Assembly (NCBI GenBank): GCA_964017145.1
Contig: OZ024847.1
Coordinates: 2,728,001 to 2,792,000 of the forward strand
Source of the DNA: Agrocybe praecox
Taxonomy: Eukaryota > Basidiomycota > Agaricomycetes > Agaricales > Agrocybaceae
Length of the DNA: 64,000 nt
Direction: 5' to 3'
The position numbers and the translations under genes are program-made. Positions 33,862 to 46,001 of the stretch are shown here, piece by piece (position 1 is the first letter of the stretch; each line of letters begins with the position of its first letter). The notes below the pieces were generated by a model that was given only the letters and a program-made list of their open reading frames with translations, searched no databases and was not told the DNA's origin.

Positions 33862-36800
33862 ATGCGTCTCTCAACATTCACGCTCTTTCTGTCTACTCTC
33901 GCTATTTTCTCGTGTTTCCTTGCCCCAGTTTCCTCCATACATCCCCATGCTCTCGCTCGCCAACGCGAACACAATCGTTCACCAGTGCCTCAGGTTCTTT
34001 CGTCGCGTCAATATCGTATTGCCCGTGATCTTTTAGATGTATGCATAGACATCAATGTTGATCTCCTCGCTAATGCGACACAGTTGCTTGGTCTCCAGTC
34101 GCTCCTGGGTCCTCTCAACCTTGACAGTAACATACAATTGTGCTTGTGTCTGAAGGTACATCGAGTCATTTCTCACGCATATACGTTGCAAGCAAGTTAA
34201 TCCCCTTCCTAGGACCTTGATCTTTACCTCGAAACGAATGATGATATACAAGCTCTTGTAGGCCTTCTTGGATCGAACACCGTTCGAGCTCTTATAACAG
34301 CTCTTGTATGAAAATTTTACCTTGATTTTATGCCACAATTACTCAGTGTATTTCTGCGCATAGATCAACACGTCCCCGGAGGCTCAACAATGCGCTTTTC
34401 CTCAGCATGCCCACCACGTTTGCAATACTGCAGACCCCTGTCACTACGACTGCGATCATCCATACGTTCGCAAGGGGGGTGTATGCGTATGCGCCGCCCC
34501 TCACACTTCTTGCAATGGGATCTGTGGTTACTTTCCTCAAGTCAGTGTTTCTGACACATATATGCGCTCTTTTTTTGTACTGTAGCTGACCTCTTGTAAA
34601 ACGCAGGGCTGCGGATCTGCTGCTCCTGTACCGCTCGAAAGGCGTAGCAACCCAATTCTTACCATTGCACAGGCTAAAGCTTCTTGCAAGCCTCATGAAA
34701 CTGTGTGTGGTATTCCTGGTGCAGAGAAACCTGGCGCCTTTGAATGTATTGACATCAATTCGACGAAAGATAGTTGTAGGTCTTTCTACGTTACACATCG
34801 TCAGGATGCTAAAAGTAGTCCAAATAGGCGGCGGATGTGTAACTCCTCACCCCTTCTTTGAGAGAGACCCGGTTCGCAGTTCCTCTGGAAAGGATTGCTC
34901 GACTACTCCCAAGTCGAAGACTGTCAGTTGTTCTGCCCAACGATGCGTTGTTCGTACCTGCATCGATGGCTGGTTGCCCAATTCTGACGGCACTGGATGC
35001 GATCCTATTATCCCACCGTCCAAGATGTTGAAAGTCAGAAGATTATTGGCCTTAGGGGATGGTTCTTCGCCGGAGCCCGATACATCCGAACAAAATATTC
35101 CGGCTTCGTCCTCAGTGAACGCAACAGTGTCCATAAGCACTGATCTGACAACCCAAGTCCACACACTTCTTGGTTTGGTAGTTGAGTTGGGAAACTCAAT
35201 ACACTCGGCATCGGTTCCCGCCTTGAACTCGTCGATCGATTCGTCACTTCTAAGCAACATGGAACAAGCTGCCGTAGACCTGGTTCAATCTTCGACTCTT
35301 TTGTCACTCCATGATAGTCTGGAAGTCCTTTATACCTCAGAGTGCGCCGTACGCGACGCTTTGGTTGCATACGGGTGCATAAGCGACCTCGCTTTGGAAC
35401 CTGTGCTGGCAAAGCTCTGGTTGGCTATTGAGGCTACGCTAGCTTTGTTAACATCTTGCGATGGGGACATTCGTGGACTGTCAAGTGCAACCACAGCTAT
35501 TGTCGATAAACCAACAGGATCCTCTCAGAGTGTTCATGTAGGAGGCCCGACCGTTGGTCGTCCCACTACCATACTGCTTTCCATCAGCGTTGGCGTCGGC
35601 CTATCGGGTACTCTTTCATTAGCCCAGACAACTTCCCATGTCCTACCGTTTTTGATACCAGGCCCTACCCATTCCACGTATTCCTCTCATTTCTCTGCAC
35701 CAACAGCACCGCCAAAGCCTTCCACCCTTTCAGACATACCCATTGTCGTCGGATTGAACACTGTGCTTTCGTCACTTGGCCTGGGAAGTATCGAAGGCGT
35801 GGCCACAGTTGATGGACTGCTTGGGAATGATGCAAACAACGCCGTGAACAACATTCTAGACGGTTTGGATATCGGACCTCATGGAGTGAGGAGGAATACT
35901 GTGCCTCTTGTTGTTGATTTAGATGATCTCCTTGCCGGTGCCGGCTTGGACGATGTGAAGGTGGTTGCCGTTGCTAACGGTTTACTGAGCGATGGATTGG
36001 ACGAAGAACTCGATGACTCGTTGGATGGACTAGACATCGGACCTCATAACGCAGTGCGAAGCGTCGCTGGATCTCAAGCATCTGAAGGCGTTCCACTTGT
36101 TACTAGTGTGAATCGCCTTCTGAGCGATCTAGGCTTGGGAAATGTTGAAGCTGTTGCTGTTGCTGATGGCTTGCTTGGGAATGGGCTAGATACCTCTCTC
36201 GACAACACATTGGACGGGCTTGACATCGGACCTCATGATATCAAAAGAGGGGCCTCGCTCCAGGACTGGCATGCGCAGCCGTCAATTGCATCCAATACAA
36301 CTGCAGACTTCAAATCTTCTCTCGATGCACTCATCGACAATGTGCTTGAGCTACATGGAATTAAGAACCTGTTACCACCCGTAATCTCCGCATTAGGATT
36401 ACCTCCCATCGCCAGCCTTCCGGCCTGTTCATCTTCAAATTTGACCCAGTGTTTTATCGATAACCTTATCGCCGCGACCATTCTTACCTTGTCGTCCCCA
36501 ACATCTTCTGACCTATTGAACAATATGGACCAACTTTCTTCTGCGAGTCTTGCGTCCGTGGATGCTTTAGACCGATGTTCTTGCGTCGAAAATGATGGCT
36601 TGGAAAACGTTTACAATTGTCTCGTCGATATCATGCACAGCACAACAGCATTGGCAAGTTTATGTCATTCTCAAACCGAAATCCTCTGCACTCCCAACCC
36701 TTCAGTATCTGGAATTTCTGACTTTACTTCGAATGGTGTAGGCGAACCATTGATCATCGGATTGAGGAAACTTTTGAATGGGCTGGGCATTGATGCTGGT

Positions 36801-36905
36801 CCTACTAACATCGTCATCAGCAATATCCTCGGCAACGGTCTGGACAATAGCCTCAATTCAATACTCAATAGTCTGAACATCGGGCCCAATGGACAACGAA
36901 GATAG
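33862..36905 (+). CDS. CPL1/priA-like cysteine-rich secreted protein with C-terminal repeats
   Basis: Signal peptide MRLSTFTLFLSTLAIFSCFL from ATG 33862. Exons then encode LLDVCIDINVDLLANATQLL, CLCLKDLDLYLETNDDIQAL, CAFPQHAHHVCNTADPCHYD, CVCAAPHTSCNGICGYFPQ, CKPHETVCGIPGAEKPG and CSAQRCVVRTCIDGWLPNS, the whole CPL1-like domain (named from a secreted Cryptococcus protein; priA in shiitake). Splices at 34590-34605 and 34774-34832 keep phase. Unusually, about 600 further residues follow: two Cys-containing helical blocks and four copies of a roughly 52-residue repeat ending IGPHGVRR, IGPHNAVR, IGPHDIKR and IGPNGQRR-stop. No GPI or membrane tail. Secreted or wall-associated; role unknown. The repeat tail is discussed under findings. 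Confidence 0.8.
35737..36905 (+). repeat. Four protein-level repeats ending in basic sites
   Basis: Repeat units at about 35737-35895, 35901-36059, 36090-36249 and 36745-36905 within the CPL1-like gene. Consensus: P-L-V-V-G-L-N-x-L-L-S-x-L-G-L, then VADGLLGNGLD, then LDGLDIGPH and a basic pair or single Arg. Units 1-3 are adjacent; unit 4 follows a 165-residue insertion and closes the protein. Confidence 0.8.
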
Positions 36906-37900
36906 CTAGTCCCGTTCTTCCTGGAGCATACGTTGTTGACTTCTGCTGTTGTACTGCTTCCCCCTCTTTCCTTTCGTTTTTTGATCGCGATACCGGTACT
37001 TATATATTATGTTCCAGCACTGTTTTTTGACCCTACAATTTGGACGTTTCCTGTCAACGACATGTAGTTGAATTTCTGATTTCTCAGGGTATGGACCCTT
37101 GTAGTGTATACATGTACGTTCGATAGCTATGAATTAACGAGGAAGAATTTACATAAACTTGTGGTAAATTGGATTGGGTATAACGAGTGGACAAGGATTT
37201 ACACCACGTTCAGTATTAACATTTATGATTCAAGTAACTACCTTATATTGTTCGAGAGTTGCCCGCAATCCCTTTCTTGATTTCTTCAAATATTCGACTT
37301 CTTTCTCCTCTTCCAGCTCCTTTGTAAGCTTGGTATTCCGTCGGATGAGAAGTCGATTGCGTCGTGTTTGGCTCAAGAAATGCGCCTTTACGTTGCTTTG
37401 GATTACTCCTTTTCGCAAAGGATGAAGTGGTCTGTTTTGAGTTGATGAGATGGTTAAAATGTAAAGGTAATAGCAAAGTATATGTAGGGTTGACAGTGTC
37501 GAGTTCGGAACCTTTATCGTGTCGCGTAGTTGACGCGAAACGTCACACCCATACATGTTTAGGTTTTAAGCACTCGGGCTATTCGGTAACGATTTCTGTG
37601 ACGATGAGGCCATTTGATTTTTGACTGATAGATGGCATCCTGATGTCTCTATCTCAAATTTTTTTCTGTCAAGTTTGCGCGGTGTAAAAAGGATGTATTT
37701 GGAGAAATGTCATACATTTTGAAGACAGTTCAAGAACCTTTCCTAAGCTATAAGATGTCCTGAACCAGGTGCTTTGTTTTCATTCGCCCGATTCCATCCT
37801 AGTCCAAAACAGAGCCAGATGTTGGAAAGGGACGTGGCACGGAAACTTCAAGAAGATTGGCGATTCAAGTCTCGAGAATGTGGTGGGGTGAGATGCGCCT
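36906..37900. other. 3' region of CPL1-like gene and a possible small minus-strand exon
   Basis: A minus-strand stretch at about 37240-37440 bounded by a plausible acceptor and donor reads KRSNPKQRKGAFLEPNTT and GRGERSRIFEEIKKGIAG, which looks protein-like, but no neighbouring exons were found and the family is not recognised. The rest is AT-rich and non-coding. Confidence 0.3.
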
Positions 37901-38768
37901 TTACAAATCACTTTTCCACTCAAGCAAATTCAACCCTCTCATCTTCCCTTTAGCCTCCGTATGCACTTCGTTCGTGTATATCAACTTGAAGCCAATTTTC
38001 TGGAACACCTTTACGCTTCCTATGTTGCCAGTAAAAGTACCCGCCCAGATATGACGGATACCCATTCGAGGAACGCCCCATTCGTGGATGAGAGTTCCCA
38101 CCGCGTCTGTCATGATACCTCTCCCTTGATAATCAGGAGCAAGGAAATCTGTTCGAGAGAAAGGTTACTGATGTGAATCAAGGACGTAAGTGAGAGTAAG
38201 CTCTTACCTCCTACACTCCAAATGATTTTTGGGTCTCCAAATGTAAGCGCGTTGTTTTCTGCTTCCCTCTGAGATTTATTTTCCCAATCGACTGCGTCCA
38301 GGAGCCCATTTGGCCCCATAAGCTCCCCATTCGGACAGCGCATAAAACCCACGTCACCGATGAAAACGTCACTTCCGTCGTTCTGAACTTCTCGGATGAA
38401 CCTCACAGGACATTGTGGAACGATTATGGGCTCGGGGTTGTCTTTCGCATCTTCCAGCTGTTTCAGAACCCCGTCGCATTCGCTTTTGCACTTGTCAACA
38501 AATTTAATTGAATGTTCTAGAAAATGCCGTCATTGATTTTAGTTTCTTTCAGGTTCTTATTTTATATTTTCTTATCCATACCTAGCGTGTAAGGATATGG
38601 TGGACCACTAAGCCAGTCGCATACTCGAAGATCATTGTGAATAGGAATGAAAGCAGGGGGATCATCGCTTCTTGGTGGTGTGATTATGATATTCTTGTGC
38701 GAGCGCAGACGGAGGAAAGGTTCTCCTGTTATCGGATTAACTTCTAGAGGATTGAGTTGTGGGTTCAT
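37901..38768 (-). CDS. GNAT-family N-acetyltransferase
   Basis: Acetyl-CoA-dependent acetyltransferase of the RimJ/RimL-like branch. Three exons: MNPQLNPLEVNPITGEPFLR (ATG 38768; an in-frame ATG at 38810 is an alternative) with LRVCDWLSGPPYPYTLE, then an exon with FIGDVGFMRCPNGELMGPNG, then DYQGRGIMTDAVGTLI, the acetyl-CoA pyrophosphate loop (Q/RxxGxG type), and NIGSVKVFQKIGFKLIY, the C-terminal GNAT motif. Introns near 38535-38580 and 38155-38206 keep phase. Cytosolic, about 255 residues, intact. Substrate (amine, protein N terminus or small molecule) unknown. Confidence 0.78.
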
Positions 38769-39570
38769 GTCTTTTGTTATATGTTGTGATGAGGAATAGA
38801 GATTGCCCAAAGATTGCCCACTCTTGATTTGTTTTGGCTTGAGTTACTTATATAACACGTCTGAAGTGCGGCAATATGTGACCGAGAATGAACGATTGTG
38901 CCACTGGCAGTATAAGTACACTGCGTCCGAACCTAGACGCATCGTCTAGAATTTAAATTGCTTGCAGCGCTAAAACGTCAACGCCTGGGGTAGGCTGGGG
39001 TATTGGAAGGATTGGTATAACTTGTGGAGTCATAGTCGTATTTTAAACGTCGATTTTTTGTTTTGTTTATTTCCGGTGTCCCCAAGTACATAGCCCCGGC
39101 CAGAGGCGTCGACACTCGAAGGCAGGGATGACTATCATAAGAACAAGTCATCATATGGTCGTCCGTGTCCGTTCCCATCTGCTATCGGTTGAACATCCGT
39201 GCATGCGGTTACTGCGCAACTTATGGCCCACGGGGTGTTGAATAAAGGAATCCTATGAATGGAATCCAAGCGTCTTGATTGGCCGGCCGCGAGAAATACG
39301 CGTCCTCTGGCAGTGCCGGGTGGGTTTTTAAGTACACGTTAAGTACACGTCCTCGCGGCATATTTTCTTATTTCTGAGAATAGATTTGGTTAATGGGTTT
39401 GCTTTCAGAGATATATAGCAAGCTTCGTACTTAGCCACTCTGTTCCGAGGTTTCGAGTCATTGATATCCGTCTACAGGAGTACTTCGTCATCGTCCTGGC
39501 AGGTCGAGAGGTCTGTGCACCAGTCAGTCCTTCAAAAGTACTCCATCCAGGACTTTTGGGATAATCCACC
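38769..39570. other. Divergent intergenic region, GNAT / ABCC genes
   Basis: No gene supported. Contains a short tandem of ttaagtacacgt at about 39328-39350, not otherwise interpretable. The minus-strand frame 39405-39722 is the shadow of the ABCC first exon. Confidence 0.4.
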
Positions 39571-42500
39571 ATGAAAGTCCCCTTTGCATATCTGTTCCAG
39601 ACTTCGCCAGCTCCTCCGGGGTTTGGAACGGGCAAGGTGTTACCTGAGAATTCCGCTCCGTAAGTCGTTATTTCCCTTGGCTTCAACCATTTCTTGATTT
39701 GGTCATCGACGTCGGTGACCAAAAAGCGCTCGGCTTGGCGCTGTTATGGATTGTACACAGTAGAACGCCTACTGCATGCAATCCAAACTATTCTAATTTT
39801 GGCAGTCACTCCCGCCATCAGTTGATTCAGTCTAACACATCTTTCTATAATGATAGCTTACTCTCGAAGCTCGTCTTTCAATGGCTTGGGCCGTTCCTCG
39901 AAGTAGGATACTCTAGACCTTTAGAGAAAGAAGGTGTGTGCATATATGCGGTCTTATCATTAACGCGGCTGATGTGTGGTTCTTGCAGATTTATGGGAGC
40001 TACCCAAAGCACGACTGACATCCACGATATCCGATAATGTTGAACAAAACTTCTACATGAGATGTCCGCCTGAGAAGAGGCCACGGTATATGAGGGATAC
40101 AGAACAGGAATCAGATGATCTTAGCAATGGAAGTGACGTAGAGCGCGCGAGTGAAGAGAAAACGGTCGAGGAAGATGGTGCGTTTGTTCTTTGCTTTTAT
40201 TCATGTCGTCGGAGCTCAAAGAGAACATTTGCAGACGTGGACTTGAAAGCACAACGCGAAGAGAAAAAGACTCGGCCTGCATCAAGGACATGGTTCAAAC
40301 GAGGGAAGAAAAAGGAGAAGCCACTTTACGATGAATCACTTTTCAAGGCCATCCATCGCACTTTTTTCGTTCGCATATGGGTGGGAGGTGCTTTGAAGTT
40401 GTTTTCTGATACCCTCAAGACGACTACTCCGCTTGTCACGAAGGTTCTTCTTGCCTGGTTGACCGAGTCATACACCTATGTCCGGACTACGGACGAGGAA
40501 CATCTTGCACTGGGTCTCAAGAAACCGCGAGGAATAGGCTATGGCATCGGTTTAGCAATCGGACTCTTTGTCATGCAAGGCATGTACATTATAACCTTTG
40601 CGTTCAAATGGTGGTCTAATGTTGTTTGACAGAATCTGCAAGTTTGGTATGTATTCCATCCCTATTTCTGAAGTATTGTGGTAGCTTATCCGTTCAAAGA
40701 TGACCAACCATTACCAACAAGTTGCTTTGACTACCGGTCTTTCAGTGCGAACAGGAGTAAGCCTTTCTTATTCTATGGCTTGTGCAAAAAAGAAAACTCA
40801 TCATGTCCTCCAGATCATTGGGACCGTGTTTCGTAAATCTCTGCGCCTCTCCGGTAAGGCGCGGGTCAATCATAGCGTTGGCCAAATCACCACGATGATT
40901 TCTACTGATGCAACGAGGCTGGATCGTTTCTCTGCCTTTGGTCACAAGTAGGTTCTTGCGTTATTGTATTTTTTAACATCTTAATGACTCGCGCAGTCTT
41001 TGGGTCTCCCCTATTCAATTAGCCATTGGCATCGGGCTTCTTCTCGGTAACGTAAGTTGTGCACCTATCCCAAGATTTTTGGCTGTATCTGATCTAAACC
41101 AAATTCAACAGCTAGGATACTCCGCATTGGTCGGGTTAGGAGTCCTTCTCCTCGGATTCCCTCTACAATTCTTCCTCGTAAAAGTGATGTATACCCAGCG
41201 CAAGAAAGGTGTTCAAATTACCGATAAGCGCGTGCGCCTTACCACGGAGGTCCTGCAAGGGATTCGTCTCATTAAATTCTATGCATGGGAGGAATTCTAT
41301 ACTCAACAAATTGGCGAACTGAGGAGAGGCGAAATCAAGACTATTCGGAAAGCCTTGTGCGTGTCCTGCTTCTATCATATCAACATTTTTATCAACATCT
41401 GGTGTCTCTTAGTGTTGCAAGGGCGCTGTTGATTGCTATGGTGACCTTTGTGCCTGTGCTAGCTTCAATCCTTTCTTTCGTGCGTATTCAAATTTTATTG
41501 ATGGTTTTCAGCTTTTAACATTACACCAAGATCACGTACGCTCTCAGTGGACACGACCTAAACATCGCCATTATCTTCAGTTCACTGCAACTGTTCAATG
41601 TAAGAACTCATATTCTATTTATATCAAAAGGCCTCTAAACATCTAATTGGTTCAACAGATTATCCGCGCACCACTCATTTTCTTCCCTTTCGTATTTGCG
41701 GCGCTTTCAGATGCTTTAGTTGCTCTGGGCCGTATCGGAACTTTCCTTTCATCAGAAGATCTACCTGACCCATATCCTATCGACGGCGCGTCCGCGGTAG
41801 CAGTTCAGGTTGACGGTGATTTCACTTGGGAGACGGTGTATGACCTTAATAAGGGTCAAAAAGGTGGCAAATTTGGCAAAGGACCCGGTGGCCATGGCGG
41901 TGCTAATGGGAAAGGAGGCAAAGGCGGGGGGAAAGAAAGCGAGAAGGGTGGGAAAGTGGCAGAACCAAAGGCACAACGCAACAGCAAATTCTTCAGCCGC
42001 AAACAGGCCAAGGAAAAAGAAGCGGGTGTTCTGCCATCATCCGTAAAGGATGTGGAAAAGGAAGATGAAAAGGATGAAGAGAAAATAAAGGAGAGAAAAG
42101 AGGAAGAAAAGCCATTTGAACTCAAAAATCTCAATCTTGTGGTTCCTAAAGGCGCATTTATTGCTATCGTTGGTCGTGTCGGTTGCGGAAAGGTGAGAAT
42201 ATAAAGAACTTATCTAGTATTTTTTTCCCCTAACAAGATTGTCAATCGTAGAGTTCTGTGCTTCAAGCTTTGATCGGCGAGATGCGCCGTACTAGAGGAA
42301 AGGTGAGGAAGATGAAGATTTTTATTACTTTCCAATAACTCATCATAGCGCGAAACCCTAGGTCGAATTCAACGGGAAAATCTCGTACGCCCCTCAAACA
42401 CCCTGGATTCGTAATACGACACTACGCCAGAACATATTGTTTGGAAAGCCAGATGATGAAGAGAAGTAAATTATCTCATAAGTTCTTACAATTGAAATAT

Positions 42501-45500
42501 TACTAAATATCCATGCTCTATAGATTCAGACGCGTCATTAGTGCCTGCAGTCTAGATCACGATTTGGATGTTTTGCCCAACGGAGAGGACACCGAGATTG
42601 GAGAAAAGGGCATTAATTTGAGTGGTATGTATCCTCCTTCCAAGTTACCAATCTTATTTCTGATTTTTTTTGTTCTGTTTAGGTGGCCAAAAGGTATTTT
42701 ATCTCGATTTCGATTACACCTATATCACGATATTCATATGTTCAAGGCTCGCGTTTCTCTTGCCCGCGCGGCCTATTCCGACTCGGACATCGTTCTCCTC
42801 GACGATCCTTTATCAGCGGTCGATGCCTATGTTGGTAAATCGATTTTAGAGAATTGCTTACTGTCTGGACCTCTCGCAGACAAAACACGCGTATTGGTCA
42901 CTCATGCTCTGCATGTACTCGATAAGACAGACTATATCTATGTCATGGATAACGGCGGCGTCATCGAGCAGGGAACTTACGATGTAACTACAATCTTCTT
43001 TTCCAAGTCTATTCGTCGACTAATATTTTATCTTAATACCTTAGGATCTAATGACCAACGGACCAGCTTTCTCGCGTATCATGGAGGAGTACGGAAATTT
43101 AGAAAAAGATGAGGATGAGGATGAAACGAAAGCTGCAAGTAAAAGAAAGAGAAAAGATGGGCCAGAGGGTAGCTCGGAAGAGGCTGGTGCTAAAAAGGGA
43201 AATGTCGCTTTGATGCAGAATGAAGAGCGGAATACGGGGGCTGTCACTTGGTCTGTGTACAGCAAATACCTGCACTTCGCCGGCGGTGTAGTCTGGGCAC
43301 CTATTATTCTCCTGCTCTTGACCTTGGCCCAAGGCGCTCAAGGTTTGAATATTTTCTGCAATTATCCGTCACGTTACGCTGACCGTGTCCTATCTTGGTA
43401 GTGGGCAACAACTTGTTCCTAGGTTTTTGGACATCTTCCAGTATACATGGATTCAAGCAAGGGGATTACATGCTGGTATATTCTCTGCTAGGTAAGACTA
43501 CTGGTGTAACTCTTGACGCACGCACACTTACACGGGAACGAAGGTGTTGCACAGGCCATCTTTACATTCGTACTCAGCTTGTCCTTCACGTACGTTTTCT
43601 TTCTTATCCTTTTGTCCATTTATCTCACATTTAGCGATAGGGTGGCAAGCTTGTTTGCAAGTTTGAGCCTCTTCCGAACTGCACTGAAGACCGTGCTTCG
43701 TTCCCCCATTTCTTTCTTCGATACTACGCCACTGGGTAAGTAAATGCACATCCTATTTCATTTAAATGTTGTATAATAATGACAATGTCTGTAGGCCGAA
43801 TTCTGTCTAGATTGTCGAAAGATCAAGACACGCTGGATAATGAGTTGTCTATGACCCTGTTCCAGGTATGTAACACTGCTATGCAATCCAGTATAGCTTC
43901 TGATATTTGTCGTACAGTTTTTATCAAGCTTTAGCTCTGTTATTGGAACCGTCGTTCTAGTTTTCTACACCTTCCCTTACCTCGGTATCATATTTGCGCC
44001 TTTGGCGGTTCTGTACTATATTGTCGCCAAGTACTATCGGGCGTCCTCTGTGGAAACTAAGCGCCTAGACTCTTTAATGCGTTCGATTCTTTATGGATCG
44101 TTTTCAGGTCCGTTTTTGCCTACGTTTCTAGCTTGTTGTGTAGGAAGTCCTAATCTGCCTTTTGTTCTCAGAAACATTGACTGGACTTGCTACTATACGA
44201 GCATACCGGGACCAGGTAGATATCTTATCAATTTTGTCGTCTCTCCTTTGGTCTTATGCAAAATATGTAGGACCGATCTATCAAAGATGCGGAAGGAGGA
44301 CTTGACTTGGAGAACAGGGCATACTACATGACAATTTCTATTCAGCGTTGGCTAGCTGTGCGATTGGACCTGTTTGGTAATATCCTAATATTCGGCATTG
44401 GTCTATTCGCCGCTGGCTTCAGACACTCTGTTAACCCTTCCAAAATTGGTGTTGTTCTTTCATATACCCTAAGCAGTACGTCATTTTTCATTAAGCTTCA
44501 CGATCATGCTGACGTTCTTTCTAGTAACGCAAACGTTTTGTAAGTCCCGATTGTTGTAGTCGACATTCTTTTCCATTGATGAGCTTTCTCAGCGGATATG
44601 GTCGCCCAATTTGCACAAAACGAACAGAATATGAACGCCGTTGAACGTGTTCTACATTATACCGAACTTCTGCCAGAAGCTGACACCAAGACGCCTAACG
44701 ATCCCCCTGAAAGTTGGCCGAATGCAGGCGCAATTCAATTCAAAGATGTCGAATTAGCATACAGGGAAGGTCTACCTTTAGTGTTAAAGGGTGTTAGCTT
44801 CGACATCAAACCTGGAGAGAAGGTGTGTATAATAATCCATGTCGTGTATCCTTTCTAATCGTCTTCAAAGATTGGTATCGTTGGGCGAACGGGTGCAGGA
44901 AAAAGTTCTTTGCTTCAAGCGTTATTCAGGTATGTTCCTGGAGAGTAAACCTCACCTTCCAACCTTACTCATGTCGTTCAGGATTGTCGAGTTGAAGAAT
45001 GGAGAAATCGTTATTGACGGAGTCAATATTCGCGAGATGGGCTTGGACATCTTGCGCAAAAGACTTGCTCTTGTTCCACAAGATGGAACACTGTTTTTGG
45101 GGACGCTGCGAGATAATATGTACGTAAAAAAACACGTATCTAAAGCAGATGCTAATACGTATTCTAGCGATCCTCAAGGCCTCCGCACGGACGCAGAACT
45201 CATATCAGCCTTGCAGCGGTCATGGCTCCTTCCAAAGTCTGGTCCTCCAGATCCAGTCGCAGAAGCCAAGTTTAGTTTGGATTCGACAGTTGGCGATGAA
45301 GGTTCGTAAATATTGCTCCATCTATCCTTCATTTGCTAATCGTTCTATTTGCAGGAGCAAACTTCAGTGCAGGGGAGAAACAGTTGCTTGCATTATGTCG
45401 CGCCCTCGTGAAGAACAGCAAGATAATCATCTTGGTATGAACGTCCACTGTTGCCTTAACTTCGCACATCTAATGAATAATACAGGATGAAGCCACGAGT

Positions 45501-45830
45501 AATGTCGACGTTGAAACCGACGCAAAGCTACAAAGAACCATCCAAACCGAATTTGCTTCGTCCACGTTGTTGTGTATAGCCCATCGTTTGAACACCATTG
45601 GTACGATTATTGCATATACTAGCTTCTCCAATCTTGTTGCTGATCTTCTTTTAGCGTACTATGATCGCGTCATGGTTATGGATGAAGGGAAAGTTGCCGA
45701 GTTCGACACAGTTCTCAACCTCTTCGACAATGAGACGTCGATTTTCCGCTCCCTTTGTGATGAGGCCAATCTACAGCGTGCCGACATTATAAGGATACGT
45801 ACTGAACATGAACACATTGTTTCTGCTTAG
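39571..45830 (+). CDS. ABCC-type multidrug/conjugate transporter (Yor1-like layout)
   Basis: Full ABC transporter with about 20 exons. ATG 39571 opens MKVPFAYLFQTSPAPPGFGT; a 143-nt intron joins to FYNDSLLSKLVFQWLGPFLE and YSRPLEKEDLWELP, the short N terminus without TMD0. TMD1 follows (YGIGLAIGLFVMQGMY, RLTTEVLQGIRLIKFYAWEE). NBD1 has Walker A GRVGCGKSS, signature LSGGQKARVSLARAAY and Walker B DIVLLDDPLSAVD. A linker leads to TMD2 (LFRTALKTVLRSPISFFDTT, GRILSRLSKDQDTLDNELS). NBD2 has Walker A GRTGAGKSS, degenerate signature FSAGEKQLLALCRALV and Walker B KIIILDEATSNVD, then the switch His in CIAHRLNTI. An unusual Gly/Lys-rich insert precedes NBD1. Stop TAG 45828-45830. ATP-driven export or vacuolar loading of organic anions is inferred. 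Confidence 0.88.
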
Positions 45831-46001
45831 AAAGCGGTGGATGGGCTGTAGAAAATTAGATTTCATTGTAGAATATATTTGATACCTCGGTGCTTTTTGC
45901 TATATTTTATGCTCTTGTAATATCACATCGAAAGATGTAATAACCTTCCTGATCCAAAAGTTGCCTTTTCTCAATCAACCGTGATGTAGAGTGCATCTAT
46001 T

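Noticed and set aside
39405..39722. Minus-strand frame with protein-like composition (GGAGEVWNRYAKGTFMVDYP)
   Set aside because: It is antisense to the first exon of the ABCC gene, which splices in phase and has the conserved PAPPGFG N terminus.
41856..42134. Minus-strand Phe/Ser/Pro-rich frame
   Set aside because: Shadow of the Gly/Lys/Glu-rich insert of the ABCC transporter.
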